Part shown: positions 53,608 through 62,650 of the stretch, piece by piece | Layout: every line of letters begins with the position of its first letter | Position numbering within the stretch: position 1 is the first letter of the stretch | DNA from: Parapedobacter composti | GTDB taxonomy: Bacteria > Bacteroidota > Bacteroidia > Sphingobacteriales > Sphingobacteriaceae | DNA length: 64,000 bases | Assembly (NCBI RefSeq): GCF_900112315.1 | Contig: NZ_FOLL01000013.1 | Coordinates: 62,001-126,000, forward strand | Direction of reading: 5' to 3' | Position numbers and translations under genes: made by a program | Notes under the pieces: model-generated | The model's input: only the letters and a program-made list of their open reading frames with translations | Told to the model about the DNA's origin: nothing | The model's database searches: none

Positions 53608-53634
53608 TGTATACTCGTTTACCATATCGTAAAC
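53608..53634. promoter_or_regulatory. Putative AraC-type activator box A2
   Basis: TGTATACTCGTTTACC then ATATCGTAAAC. It repeats box A1 at the same 41-nt distance from the -7 element. Here GTTTAC and GTAAAC also form an inverted repeat with a 6-nt spacer. Confidence 0.65.
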
Positions 53635-53739
53635 CTTATTTTATCCGTTAAATCACTCAAATAAATAGTTAATAAATTAACAATCAATTACTTAACAAAA
53701 AACACACCGACTTCCTTTCGGAAACAGCGATTTGTAATT

Positions 53740-53759
53740 GTATACACTTTTCCGTAAAC
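53740..53759. promoter_or_regulatory. Weaker AraC-type box A3 before the regulator gene
   Basis: GTATACACTTTTCCGTAAAC keeps GTATAC, TTT-CC and GTAAAC of box A2 but lacks the central CATAT. It lies 30 nt before the araC-type start and may provide autoregulation. Confidence 0.4.
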
Positions 53760-53788
53760 TTGTCTCTGTAACCAATTATCGGCAAGTC

Positions 53789-54673
53789 ATGAAACCCCAT
53801 TTTCATTTGGTTCCACGGAGCACAGAATACCCTTACCTCTCACGGCAGCATACTTTGCCTAATTTCGGCACGGTGTGGCATTATCACCCCGAACTTGAAC
53901 TGCATTACGTTGTCCGGGGCGAAGGGGTTCGTTTCGTCGGCGACAATATCAGCAATTTTGACGCCGGGGAACTGCTGCTGCTGGGTGAAAACCTTCCCCA
54001 CATGTGGCGGTGCAACAAGCGGTATTTCCAGGGAAATCCCAATATTACGGCCGAAGCGGTCGTGGTGCAGTTCCTGGCCGACTTCATGGGAAGGGATTTT
54101 CTTCGGAAGCCGGAGGCTGCGGCCATCCACGCCTTGTATGAACGCGCCCGGTACGGGCTGGTCATCCACGGCAGTACCAAAAAGCAGGTGGTAACCCTAA
54201 TGCGAGAGTCCGTGCAGGCGGAAGGCTTGTCCCGACTAATGCTGATATTCAATATATTACACGTATTGGCCGACAGTAAAGAGATGACGCAAATCGCATC
54301 GGGGTGGACAACACACCGCGCGAATAAGGACGAGGCAGACCGGATCAATAAGGTATACCATTATATCTTATCAAACTATCGAAATGAAATCACACTGGAG
54401 GAGATCTCGGCAGTAGCTCATCTGAGTGTTACCTCGTTCTGCCGTTATTTCAAGATGATGACCAAAAAGACATTCCGCGATTTCCTTATCGAAGTGCGCA
54501 TCAGCCACGCCAAACGCATGCTCATCGAAGACAGCATCTCCACCACGGAAGCCATCTGCTTTGAATGCGGATTCAACAACCGTTCTAACTTTTTCCGGCA
54601 CTTCAAACGAATCACTGGTTGCACGCCTGTAGAATACCGCAGTAAGTATTTATATGAAAACGTATTCGTATAA
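53789..54673 (+). CDS. AraC-family transcriptional regulator with cupin sensor domain
   Basis: 294 residues from the ATG at 53789 (MKPHFHLVPRSTEY); an upstream TTG at 53738 lies over box A3 and is rejected. An N-terminal cupin (about 15-100, FGTVWHYHPELELHYVVRGEG, FDAGELLLLGENLPHMW) binds a small ligand, and the C-terminal double helix-turn-helix (about 190-292) shows ITLEEISAVAHLSVTSFCRY, RISHAKRMLIEDS and ECGFNNRSNFFRHFKRITG. The orphan position between a sialidase-family gene and matching boxes at two promoters supports local control of the second locus. The inducer is unknown. Confidence 0.9.
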   Translation: MKPHFHLVPRSTEYPYLSRQHTLPNFGTVWHYHPELELHYVVRGEGVRFVGDNISNFDAGELLLLGENLPHMWRCNKRYFQGNPNITAEAVVVQFLADFMGRDFLRKPEAAAIHALYERARYGLVIHGSTKKQVVTLMRESVQAEGLSRLMLIFNILHVLADSKEMTQIASGWTTHRANKDEADRINKVYHYILSNYRNEITLEEISAVAHLSVTSFCRYFKMMTKKTFRDFLIEVRISHAKRMLIEDSISTTEAICFECGFNNRSNFFRHFKRITGCTPVEYRSKYLYENVFV

Positions 54674-54680
54674 ACGCCAT

Positions 54681-56348
54681 TCAATAGGCATTAATTCCCT
54701 GATCGTCTATCACCCCATTGAATCCGGGACCGCCGGCACCCACGTATCCGTAACTTGCTCCGCTTTCATCCGGGCTTACCCAAAAGGCATACAGCTTGCC
54801 ATTTGTCAGGTGAAAACGGAATCGTATGGGCTTGCCGGCCAACGAGGATAGGTCAGCGCCGGACTCCCACGCTACGCTACACAACGTCCTGTCCATACGG
54901 ATTGGCCGGCATGTTTTTGCAGAAAATTGCTTCAGCACCTGCCCGGCTTGATCCAGAACCTCTACCCGCAATTCACCTTCAGGGCAATCGACATTGACAA
55001 ACAGGTGCTTGCCTGTAAACACTACCGGCCTGGTTAGCAATGTCCCCCCTCGGCCGTTTGCTTCCATGGAGGCGAAACCATCCCTGCGTAGCTTGGCCAT
55101 GCCGATACTCCCACCTCTGTACATGCCCCGCTTCCCGTCGGGATCCATACCGGAATAGGCACCATACGGAAACCATAGGCTATCACCGACCACTACGCAA
55201 ACACCTTGGGGGATATTAACAAACGCCTTGTCCCAATCGCCGTCCCGATAGGTGCCCCGGATGAAGGGTTCCCGTTCTGGCCTATGCCAATGGAAACCGT
55301 CGCGGCTATAGCCCAGCTTGTATTCCGTGTATTTCGGTTCTTTCGTTTCCTCGCAGATTTCATTGGCTGGTCCCAAGTGAACCTGAAAAGCTCCCAATAT
55401 GATACTTTCATAAGCGATACCGTGCAAACTGTACAGCTGGGCCGTGTCCCCTACCTCTGGGTGGGGCTTATCCAACCTGTCGGCGTTTACCCAGAAAACA
55501 GCGTCGTCAAACCCTCCAACTTTTGAAACATCTGCCCTTTCGGCATAATACCTGCTTCGGTACACCTCTTTACCCACACGGGGAACGTTGTGTTTGAGGC
55601 TGTAAACCCACACCCCCCGGAAAGGGTTATAGAAAAAGGAACTGTAGTCATTTGAGCGGCCAAGCGGGATCTCCTCCGACCAGGTTATGCCGTCGGCGGA
55701 ACTCCGCAACGTATTTTGCCAAATCGCATTGATATAGGGAACATCCGGATCGTTTTTCGGCCTCGGATCCATCCGGTTGGCCCGCATGGCATAGAACACC
55801 CGTTTCGCCGTCCCATCCGTGTGCAGCCAGAACGCATTGGCCCCGCCTTTCGGCAAAACCACATTTCCATTGGCTCCGGGTGTCCAACGCTTCAAGTCCT
55901 GGCTGTATGCCAATCCGATGCCGCGCCCCCCATCGTTGTAAAACATCCCGAATTGCCGTACAACCGGGTCATAAAATACACCGCCGTGCCGTAAAGACAC
56001 GTGGGGCAACACCGGATTTCCGGCGTATTTTTGCGCCTGGTGAAATACCCTGTCCAAATCAGTTTGCTCAATCAGGAAATCATCCACGAACAGCTGGCGG
56101 CCGATATCAATGGGAACGACTTCAGGCCGATGTTCCAGGTATGGAACCGGCATGGGTTCCGAGGTGTACGGATCGCCATTCTCGGGCGGCCATACTTCCG
56201 GCAACAAAATACCGTTGTATAACGGCCTACCGGATGTACCTGGCCGGCGCACTACACTTTCCTGCTGCGCATATACATCCAGGTTACCTAAAATCATGGC
56301 CAAGGCCATTGGGATTGCGGTGATAAACCGCGTTGTTCCGTAATTCAT
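54681..56348 (-). CDS. Glycosidase-like five-bladed propeller protein with LFVDDFLIE motif
   Basis: 555 residues from the ATG at 56348; a TTG 24 nt upstream is in frame but less likely. Signal peptide to about residue 28, then IGRQLFVDDFLIE. The propeller resembles the GH32/GH43/GH130 type: MFYNDGGRGIGLAYSQDLKRW, LRSSADGITWSEE and KLGYSRDGFHWHRPEREPFI. A C-terminal beta-sandwich starts at about 450. Such proteins are frequent in Bacteroidota and Planctomycetes and mostly uncharacterised. It follows folC by 26 nt but may belong functionally to the neighbouring sugar locus. Convergent with the AraC gene, 7 nt apart. Substrate unknown. Confidence 0.7.
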   Translation of the reverse strand: MNYGTTRFITAIPMALAMILGNLDVYAQQESVVRRPGTSGRPLYNGILLPEVWPPENGDPYTSEPMPVPYLEHRPEVVPIDIGRQLFVDDFLIEQTDLDRVFHQAQKYAGNPVLPHVSLRHGGVFYDPVVRQFGMFYNDGGRGIGLAYSQDLKRWTPGANGNVVLPKGGANAFWLHTDGTAKRVFYAMRANRMDPRPKNDPDVPYINAIWQNTLRSSADGITWSEEIPLGRSNDYSSFFYNPFRGVWVYSLKHNVPRVGKEVYRSRYYAERADVSKVGGFDDAVFWVNADRLDKPHPEVGDTAQLYSLHGIAYESIILGAFQVHLGPANEICEETKEPKYTEYKLGYSRDGFHWHRPEREPFIRGTYRDGDWDKAFVNIPQGVCVVVGDSLWFPYGAYSGMDPDGKRGMYRGGSIGMAKLRRDGFASMEANGRGGTLLTRPVVFTGKHLFVNVDCPEGELRVEVLDQAGQVLKQFSAKTCRPIRMDRTLCSVAWESGADLSSLAGKPIRFRFHLTNGKLYAFWVSPDESGASYGYVGAGGPGFNGVIDDQGINAY

Positions 56349-56374
56349 AATTGGTAGATATATAATGGTCAATG

Positions 56375-57682
56375 TTAATGCGTAAACCCCGCCAGCAATT
56401 CCCCTACAATAAACGTGCTTCCGCCGATGAAAATAAGGTCATCCACCCCCGCATGCTGCTTCGCCGCCCGCAAAGCTTCATCCACGTTGGTAAACGCTGT
56501 GCCCTCCAGCCCAAAGCTCGTAGCCGAGGCCTGCAGTTCCTGCGCGGGCAATGCCCTGGGCATCGCTACCTGACAAAAATAATAGCGAGCGTCCCGGGGC
56601 AATAAGGGCAGCATCATTGCCAAATCCTTATCGCGCATCACGCCGATAACCATATGCAGCGCATGATGGGGCGTGGCGCTAATATTCGCAAGTACCTCCC
56701 GCCAGCCATCGGCATTATGTCCGGTATCACAGATAACCAGTGGTTCTGACGAAAGCGTCTGCCAACGTCCCATCAGGCCCGTGAGCGGCAGTACCTGTGC
56801 CAGTGCTTGCCGGATATGCCCGTCTTTGATGGTAAAGCCCATAGTCCGCAGCTCCTCAACGGCACAAAGCACTGCCGGAAGGTTTTTTGCCTGATAGCTT
56901 CCCTTCAAATCCAACGCATAGCTATTTCCGCTAACCGCATTCCGGCGGGTTGCAGCCAAGTATTGGTAATCGGCGTCTTTTCCTGCCGACTCCACCTCCC
57001 ACCATTGCGATGCATAAACCAGCTTGCTTCTGTTTTCTGCCGCAATGCGTTCAAAAATACCCGATACTTCGAGCTGCCATTCGCCAATTACCACCGGAAT
57101 GCCGGGTTTGATAATGCCTGCCTTTTCCGTCGCAATTTCCTGCAACGTATTACCGAGCATATTAGTATGATCATAGCCGATATTGGTAATGACGGATAGC
57201 AATGGCATAATAATATTGGTAGAATCCAGCCGCCCCCCCAGCCCTGTTTCTACAATAGCGATATCCACTTCTTGTTTCTCGAAATAGCTATACGCCATAG
57301 CTACCGTTACTTCGAAAAACGAAGGTTGTATGCTTTCAATCAGCGGTTGGTTACTAGCCACGAAGTGCGAAACCGCACGCTTGGGAATCATCCGCCCATC
57401 TACGCGGATCCGTTCGCGGAAGTCAATCAGGTGCGGCGAAGTATACAGGCCGGTCCGGTATCCGGCCACCTGCAATATGGCGGCCAGCATATGCGAGGTA
57501 GAACCCTTTCCATTAGTGCCCGCAATGTGCACGGATTTAAAGTGGTTGTGGGGGTTCCCCAAAGCGCTGCAAAGCGCTAACGTATTGGTCAAATCCTTTT
57601 TGAATGCCGTTGCCCCGTCGCGCGTAAACATGGGCAACCGGGAATACAGATAATCGATTGCCTCGGGGTATTTCATGGTCAT
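56375..57682 (-). CDS. folC: Bifunctional folylpolyglutamate synthase / dihydrofolate synthase
   Basis: 435 residues. ATP loop in HIAGTNGKGSTSHMLAA, Mur-ligase-like motifs LIDFRERIRVDG, VETGLGGRLDSTN and SVITNIGYDHTNMLG, then the C-terminal domain with GRWQTL and VICDTGHNADGW. It adds glutamate to dihydropteroate and to folates. The gene lies 24 nt after the TonB-like gene, the common Bacteroidota order. Two ATGs (57682 and 57676) are both possible starts. Confidence 0.94.
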   Translation of the reverse strand: MTMKYPEAIDYLYSRLPMFTRDGATAFKKDLTNTLALCSALGNPHNHFKSVHIAGTNGKGSTSHMLAAILQVAGYRTGLYTSPHLIDFRERIRVDGRMIPKRAVSHFVASNQPLIESIQPSFFEVTVAMAYSYFEKQEVDIAIVETGLGGRLDSTNIIMPLLSVITNIGYDHTNMLGNTLQEIATEKAGIIKPGIPVVIGEWQLEVSGIFERIAAENRSKLVYASQWWEVESAGKDADYQYLAATRRNAVSGNSYALDLKGSYQAKNLPAVLCAVEELRTMGFTIKDGHIRQALAQVLPLTGLMGRWQTLSSEPLVICDTGHNADGWREVLANISATPHHALHMVIGVMRDKDLAMMLPLLPRDARYYFCQVAMPRALPAQELQASATSFGLEGTAFTNVDEALRAAKQHAGVDDLIFIGGSTFIVGELLAGFTH

Positions 57683-57706
57683 GGTGCCCGTAATCGAGAA
57701 CTATTG

Positions 57707-58528
57707 CTATTTAAGCCGGAACCGAACGTGTACCACCGCCTTCTGCACCGTCGGCGCGCGTTCCAGCTCGTTCAGTCGTGCCCCCCGCAACGCCTGTTCG
57801 CACTTCTCCCACAGCACCCGGTCGGGCAGCGTAGTACCCTTCACGCCTGCCCGCGCATATGTTACGGTACCATCGCGTGAAACGTGGACCTCCACCGCCA
57901 CAATGCCTGCCTGCTGGCCGTTGTCTTCAATCCGTGGCGGCACCACCCATCGCCGGTTGGCAATGGTAAGTCCCTCCGTACCGAATCCTGATCCCCCTTC
58001 TCCGTAGTTGGCGGCAAGGGGATCACCCTGGGCACTTCCCTGGTTGCCGGCCTCGTTGCCGGTACCATCACCGCTACCGGGTGCATTGTTGCGTTTTCCG
58101 GTATATAGCGCATTGGGATTGATAGCCGGCTTGCTTTCCTTCTTTTCTACAGTCGTTTCCTCGGCATTTGCTTTTTTCTTTTCATTGGCTACGACTGCCG
58201 GCGCGTCTTCCATGTCCTGCGTAGCCACGCTGCGCTCGGTCACCTGCTGCGAAGGGGTGGGCTGTGTCTCCTCCCGGGGGTCGATCCTATCAGGCCTTAC
58301 ATTATTGGCATTTGGATCCATCGAGGGTTCGTCCACGGTCATGTAGTCGTCCCCCATACCCACCTCAGAAGTACCGTAGTTAACTATGATGCCACCTGTC
58401 CCGATTTCGGGAAAAGCAGATCCAATCATAATAAAGAAACTCAGCAGCAACAAACCGCCCATCACCGCGCTCGATATCCAAAACGCCTTCGGGTAATTGT
58501 TGTCTTCCTGTGTATGATAATAACCCAT
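57707..58528 (-). CDS. TonB-family energy transducer
   Basis: 273 residues: short cytoplasmic N-terminus, one membrane helix (about 15-37, SSAVMGGLLLLSFFIMIG), a Pro/Glu/Lys and Gly-rich periplasmic linker (about 60-195) and a C-terminal TonB-like domain (about 200-273, IVAVEVHVSRDGTVTYARAG, VQKAVVHVRFRLK). With ExbB and ExbD it transmits proton-motive force to outer-membrane receptors. It could energise the three SusC proteins here, but it is also possible that it serves a Tol-like role. It follows exbD by 65 nt. Confidence 0.88.
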   Translation of the reverse strand: MGYYHTQEDNNYPKAFWISSAVMGGLLLLSFFIMIGSAFPEIGTGGIIVNYGTSEVGMGDDYMTVDEPSMDPNANNVRPDRIDPREETQPTPSQQVTERSVATQDMEDAPAVVANEKKKANAEETTVEKKESKPAINPNALYTGKRNNAPGSGDGTGNEAGNQGSAQGDPLAANYGEGGSGFGTEGLTIANRRWVVPPRIEDNGQQAGIVAVEVHVSRDGTVTYARAGVKGTTLPDRVLWEKCEQALRGARLNELERAPTVQKAVVHVRFRLK

Positions 58529-58593
58529 CGTATTCGAAATTATATCGCCCGTTCAGTAATGATGCAACGGGTGCCCACATTCCATAATATCAG

Positions 58594-59001
58594 TTATTCC
58601 TTCAGCGGTTCGGTGGCCAATACCAACCGTATTTTCAGCTTGTTGGCGATGTCCATCACCGAAATCACATTCTGGATAGGCACCGTGCTATCGGCATAGA
58701 GCATGATAGTAAGCTCCTCTCCCGGTTGTACATAAGCTTTGATAGCGTCCAACAAATTACCATAGGGCACTTCCTGCTTATCAAGATAATATTTCAGATC
58801 CTGGGTCACGGACACGGTGACGGTTTTCTTGGCGACCGATTGCTCACCGGCACTTGAACGGGGTAACAGCAGTTTTACGACCTGCGGATTAGCCACGGCC
58901 GAAGCCAGCAGGAAAAACAACATCAGGAAAAACATGATGTCGTTCAGGGAATCTGTAAATACCCTGACTTCCGATCGGTTCCGTTTCGCTCTTAAATTCA
59001 T
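58594..59001 (-). CDS. ExbD/TolR-family proton channel subunit
   Basis: 135 residues: MNLRAKRNRSEVRVFTDSLN followed by the single helix IMFFLMLFFLLASAV, with the conserved Asp in the DSLND segment just before it (the proton-carrying residue in this family), and a periplasmic domain (VSVTQDLKYYLDKQEVPYG). It works with ExbB and the TonB-like protein encoded next to it. The ExbB gene ends 14 nt upstream. Confidence 0.92.
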   Translation of the reverse strand: MNLRAKRNRSEVRVFTDSLNDIMFFLMLFFLLASAVANPQVVKLLLPRSSAGEQSVAKKTVTVSVTQDLKYYLDKQEVPYGNLLDAIKAYVQPGEELTIMLYADSTVPIQNVISVMDIANKLKIRLVLATEPLKE

Positions 59002-59015
59002 CGCAGCATTGTTTT

Positions 59016-59711
59016 TTAGGAGCCTGGTTCATCCAATAAGTCCACAAACTCAATCGCGTCGGTTTCTATCCGGAGAATGAGCCGCTCGAGCATGGTATTC
59101 AACACGTGATATCCCGCAAACGCCAGAATACCGATGGTCAATCCGGCCGCGGAGGCAATCATCTTAACATACAAGCCCCCCGACACGCTGGCAATATCAA
59201 TCCCCCCGGCAGCCTCCACGTCGCGGAAAATGATAATAACCCCGAAAATAGTGCCCACAAATCCCAGCATGGGCGCTACCGTGGAGATGATACTTAACAG
59301 GTTCAGGTTCTTTTCCAGCCGGGCCACTTCCAGCTTACCCACATTCTCGATGGCCCCCTCAATGTCCTTGATCGGACGCCCTATCCGCACCAATCCTTTT
59401 TCAAGCATCCTGCCGAGCGCACTGTTGCTCGCCCGGCATACCGAAAGGGCAGCCTCCAATCTGCCGGAAAGCACACTCTGCTTAACGTGCGACATCAAGC
59501 TCGGATCATATTTTGAAGCCTTCTTAATGGTTAAATAACGTTCAATAAAAATCACCAGCGTGGCAAACAGCAAGAGTCCCAACGGGATCATGATCCATCC
59601 CGCTTTGAACAACAAACCAATCAAACTGATTCTCTCCTCTGCCAGCGCTACGGTCTGCGTTGCTCCAGCCAACGAATCCAATGGATAAATGGTGTCTTGT
59701 AATAGTGACAT
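59016..59711 (-). CDS. MotA/TolQ/ExbB-family proton channel subunit
   Basis: 231 residues with three membrane helices: about 29-51 (GWIMIPLGLLLFATLVIFIE), and a pair at about 140-215 with the family signature NLLSIISTVAPMLGFVGTIF and ASAAGLTIGILAFAGY. The cytoplasmic part carries ALSVCRASNSALGRML. It forms the pentameric channel of the ExbBD motor. It is the first gene of the ExbB-ExbD-TonB group and follows the HU/SPOR gene by 61 nt. Confidence 0.92.
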   Translation of the reverse strand: MSLLQDTIYPLDSLAGATQTVALAEERISLIGLLFKAGWIMIPLGLLLFATLVIFIERYLTIKKASKYDPSLMSHVKQSVLSGRLEAALSVCRASNSALGRMLEKGLVRIGRPIKDIEGAIENVGKLEVARLEKNLNLLSIISTVAPMLGFVGTIFGVIIIFRDVEAAGGIDIASVSGGLYVKMIASAAGLTIGILAFAGYHVLNTMLERLILRIETDAIEFVDLLDEPGS

Positions 59712-59772
59712 AATTTCTAAATGGTATTTCCTATGCTATTGTTTATGATCTGCTAACTTATAATAATCTTTA

Positions 59773-60867
59773 TTAATCGTGTTCAATCTTCGCAATCCAC
59801 GCACCGGGCTCAAAGTTTTTTTGCACCCTCGCCAGTTCCCTGTAGGCCTCTTCCTCCGTGGCGTACGATCCCCAGCTGATTTTCTTCCGATTGCCCGGCA
59901 TACGGCTGTCAAGTGCTTTGAGGTCATACCCCTTAGCCTTCATCTCAGCCACATATTTCTTTGCTTGGGCCATGGTGGCAAACGAGCCGACAATAATTTC
60001 ATAGGTTATTGACGGTCCCTTGGGTGCTTCAGGTACAGTCATACTATCTGTTGCCGCGTTTTGGCCATCTGCAACCAAGCTGTCCGTTATGCTCGTACTG
60101 TCTGCCACAACCGGCGTGCCGCCGTCCGTTACCGGAGATTCCTGTGGCTCGCTAACCAAACCAGCATCCTTGCTTAACCTCTGGTTTTCCGGCTGCCCAT
60201 CAAACCATGCTGACGCAATCTCACCCACCCAAGCCGGCTTGGTATACCATACCCACCCCGCCGCCGCAAGCAATACCGGAACGATAACGGCCACAATTAT
60301 CCACGGCCTGCTACGTTTCCCGGCGGTATCCTCAACGGCCAACTCATCCCCTGATGCTTCAGTACCATCGTCGGCTACTTCCTGCTCAACTGTTGGTACC
60401 GCTACCTCATCAGCTGGCATTTCGTTCTCCACACGCGCCGGTTCCGGTTTCCGCAACTCCCTGTCCGGTTCCAAAGCCGTACGTTCCTTTATGGCTTTCA
60501 TGCCGAACCCATCGGTACCGAATGGCTGCAGCACCAGGGTAGCTCCGTCTGCCGCCAAGTATCCCAGCCCATCAAGCAATGCCCGGCCGTTGCGGCTGAT
60601 GGAGTCAAACACATCCTTTACTGCCTTATCCAACACATCCATGGCGGTCGCCTCATCCACCTTTCGCTGCGTCCGCACATAATCGGTTATGGGATATCCC
60701 ATAGCCTGCCCTTCGGCAAGTTCCACCCGGTTAGTCGGCGGCAAGAAAACCGATCGCTGCGGATCAAAAGACGCGGGTGTGCGGCTAACCTTGAACACCC
60801 CAATGCCCGGAACCCATACCGCAGGGTATCGCCTCAACAAATTCACTATGCACAGCCCCAAATTCAT
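59773..60867 (-). CDS. HU-like (CCDC81-type) and SPOR domain membrane protein
   Basis: 364 residues. An N-terminal region (about 1-125) resembles the prokaryotic HU-like domain found with SPOR in Bacteroidota (LLRRYPAVWVPGIGVFKVSR, GRALLDGLGYLAADG). A membrane helix follows (about 188-208, IIVAVIVPVLLAAAGWVWY), then a low-complexity periplasmic linker and a SPOR domain (about 285-362, TYEIIVGSFATMAQAKKYVA, ISWGSYATEEEAYRELARV) that binds denuded peptidoglycan. It probably links division-site septal wall to a cytoplasmic partner. The neighbouring barrel gene lies 37 nt upstream. Confidence 0.85.
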   Translation of the reverse strand: MNLGLCIVNLLRRYPAVWVPGIGVFKVSRTPASFDPQRSVFLPPTNRVELAEGQAMGYPITDYVRTQRKVDEATAMDVLDKAVKDVFDSISRNGRALLDGLGYLAADGATLVLQPFGTDGFGMKAIKERTALEPDRELRKPEPARVENEMPADEVAVPTVEQEVADDGTEASGDELAVEDTAGKRSRPWIIVAVIVPVLLAAAGWVWYTKPAWVGEIASAWFDGQPENQRLSKDAGLVSEPQESPVTDGGTPVVADSTSITDSLVADGQNAATDSMTVPEAPKGPSITYEIIVGSFATMAQAKKYVAEMKAKGYDLKALDSRMPGNRKKISWGSYATEEEAYRELARVQKNFEPGAWIAKIEHD

Positions 60868-60904
60868 GGTATAGTACTACCCCAAAAAAATTAATATCGT
60901 GTGA

Positions 60905-62644
60905 TCAAAATGAAAAATTGACCCCGCCGATGACGTTCAATCCCAGCCGCGGATAAAACAGGTAACGCTCATACGCGGCGCCCAACATGTTGTTCAACCT
61001 GACATAAACCCCTATACGATCAGTTGCCCGGTATTCTGCCCCGGCACTGAGGTCGGCGAACGCCGGAATGGTAACTTTTCGCAGCTCCGGCCCGCCCATT
61101 TCTACAATAGAATAGTCAGACAGGTTAATACGCTCGTCACTTACCAAGCCATAGGTCTGACCTTGGAACAGCAGTTCTCCATCAATATACAATTTATCGC
61201 TGATGTTAAACCGGGCGTTGGCCGCCAATCGCATCTTCGGCATAAACCAAGCCTCCTCCTCCTGCTGGAGGTCAAACTCATTCAAATTAAGTTTACCGCC
61301 AAGGCTGACCACTTCAGAAACCCTGACATTCAGCTCGCCTTCCAATCCCACAATGGTACTTGCCTCATCACCAGCCTCATATATCATCCGGAACGCATAA
61401 GGTGTTTCCGGCGAAACAGCATAAAACGGCAGGCTTTCCACCCGTCTGTAAAACGCCCTTACCTTGTAGCCGAATGTGGCCCCCGCATTCCCCTTGATTC
61501 CACCGAACACGTGCATCCGATCGACTGAGTTGCGGATGTCGTTCTCCGTTCCCAATGCAGCCAACCAAGGGTTCTCCTGAGTGAGGGCCTTTACTGAAGT
61601 CCTATTTACGTCGCCGCTGATCCCGCCGAACAGGTGGGCGTACTTCGGAATAAGGGCAAAGTCGATTTCCGCAGACGGGAAAATATTGGTCCGCGACGAG
61701 TCGCCGAATTCTGCCACAAAATTAGCACCCAAGGTGATGTTGTAATTGGCACCTTGGAAGCGGATATAGGGATTGACCTTCGCGATGTGATTAGCTAAGC
61801 TGTACCCTGCATCCTTCACCGTGGTGAAGTCGCCCGAAATATTGGCACCCACATTAAAAACGTTGACCTGTTTATTCAGGTAGCCCGCTAGCGCTATTGA
61901 GTTTTCCTTGGTTTCATAAATATTACTATACAGATAGGCATCGCCTTTCAGCGAATAGCTGAATGCATCTGTCGCTTGCTCGTCATGGTTACTGGTCAGT
62001 TCCCCGGTAAAGTAAATATCATTGAATGCCTGCCTCGCCGGGTCGAGATTCAGGCTATTCCCGTCAGTATCACTCACGGGGCCGTAAAACCGTGTGCCAT
62101 AGCGATTAAAACCCAACTCACCGTCCAATGTCACCGGGCCATATATCGTACGTCCGAAAACACCTATCTGCTGCGACGAGAATCGCTGTGCCTCTAATGT
62201 TCCTTGCTGGTTCAAATGCTTCACGAATCCGCCCAGCCGGGTATCTACGTAATAATCAGATGTGAGGTATACCTCGCCCAGCAACGTTCCTAAGTTTCCG
62301 GCTCCGATTTTCACGTAATTATTGGTCAGCTCATGCGTGCGCGAAAAGGGCATCTCCTGAATGGTAAGCCGCTTGGTTCCCGTATTGATATCCAGCTTCC
62401 TGTCGAGTATGTCGTAAGTCAATTTGGGTTGATATTGCCGCTTGCTGCTCATGTCGGGGCTCCGCCGTATTTTTACGGCGTCGGCCAATATGGGCCGGTA
62501 ATCGCGCACCACTTCGATGGAATCGATCGTAGCAGCAGGTCTTCCGTCCCTCTTTTCTTCTTCCTGCGCATATCCTGCCGTAAACATCACCGAAAGAACT
62601 CCAGTAAGCACATATCCGCGGCGCATTGATTTTCGCAATATCAT
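60905..62644 (-). CDS. Outer-membrane beta-barrel protein, TonB-receptor-like without plug
   Basis: 579 residues with signal peptide (VLSVMFTAGYAQ). After a short periplasmic region (DSIEVVRDYRPILADAVKIR) the rest is alternating beta strands ending in LGLNVIGGVNFSF, a typical outer-membrane C-terminal aromatic. Parts look like the barrel of TonB-dependent receptors (RATDRIGVYVRLNNMLGAAYERY), but no plug domain is present. It lies 6 nt after the TPR gene and 37 nt before the HU/SPOR gene. The conserved setting suggests an envelope function rather than sugar uptake. Confidence 0.8.
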   Translation of the reverse strand: MILRKSMRRGYVLTGVLSVMFTAGYAQEEEKRDGRPAATIDSIEVVRDYRPILADAVKIRRSPDMSSKRQYQPKLTYDILDRKLDINTGTKRLTIQEMPFSRTHELTNNYVKIGAGNLGTLLGEVYLTSDYYVDTRLGGFVKHLNQQGTLEAQRFSSQQIGVFGRTIYGPVTLDGELGFNRYGTRFYGPVSDTDGNSLNLDPARQAFNDIYFTGELTSNHDEQATDAFSYSLKGDAYLYSNIYETKENSIALAGYLNKQVNVFNVGANISGDFTTVKDAGYSLANHIAKVNPYIRFQGANYNITLGANFVAEFGDSSRTNIFPSAEIDFALIPKYAHLFGGISGDVNRTSVKALTQENPWLAALGTENDIRNSVDRMHVFGGIKGNAGATFGYKVRAFYRRVESLPFYAVSPETPYAFRMIYEAGDEASTIVGLEGELNVRVSEVVSLGGKLNLNEFDLQQEEEAWFMPKMRLAANARFNISDKLYIDGELLFQGQTYGLVSDERINLSDYSIVEMGGPELRKVTIPAFADLSAGAEYRATDRIGVYVRLNNMLGAAYERYLFYPRLGLNVIGGVNFSF

Positions 62645-62650
62645 AAACTG

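Noticed and set aside
53738-53788. TTG start of the AraC gene
   Set aside because: It would place box A3 inside the coding region and adds residues without family similarity; ATG 53789 fits better.
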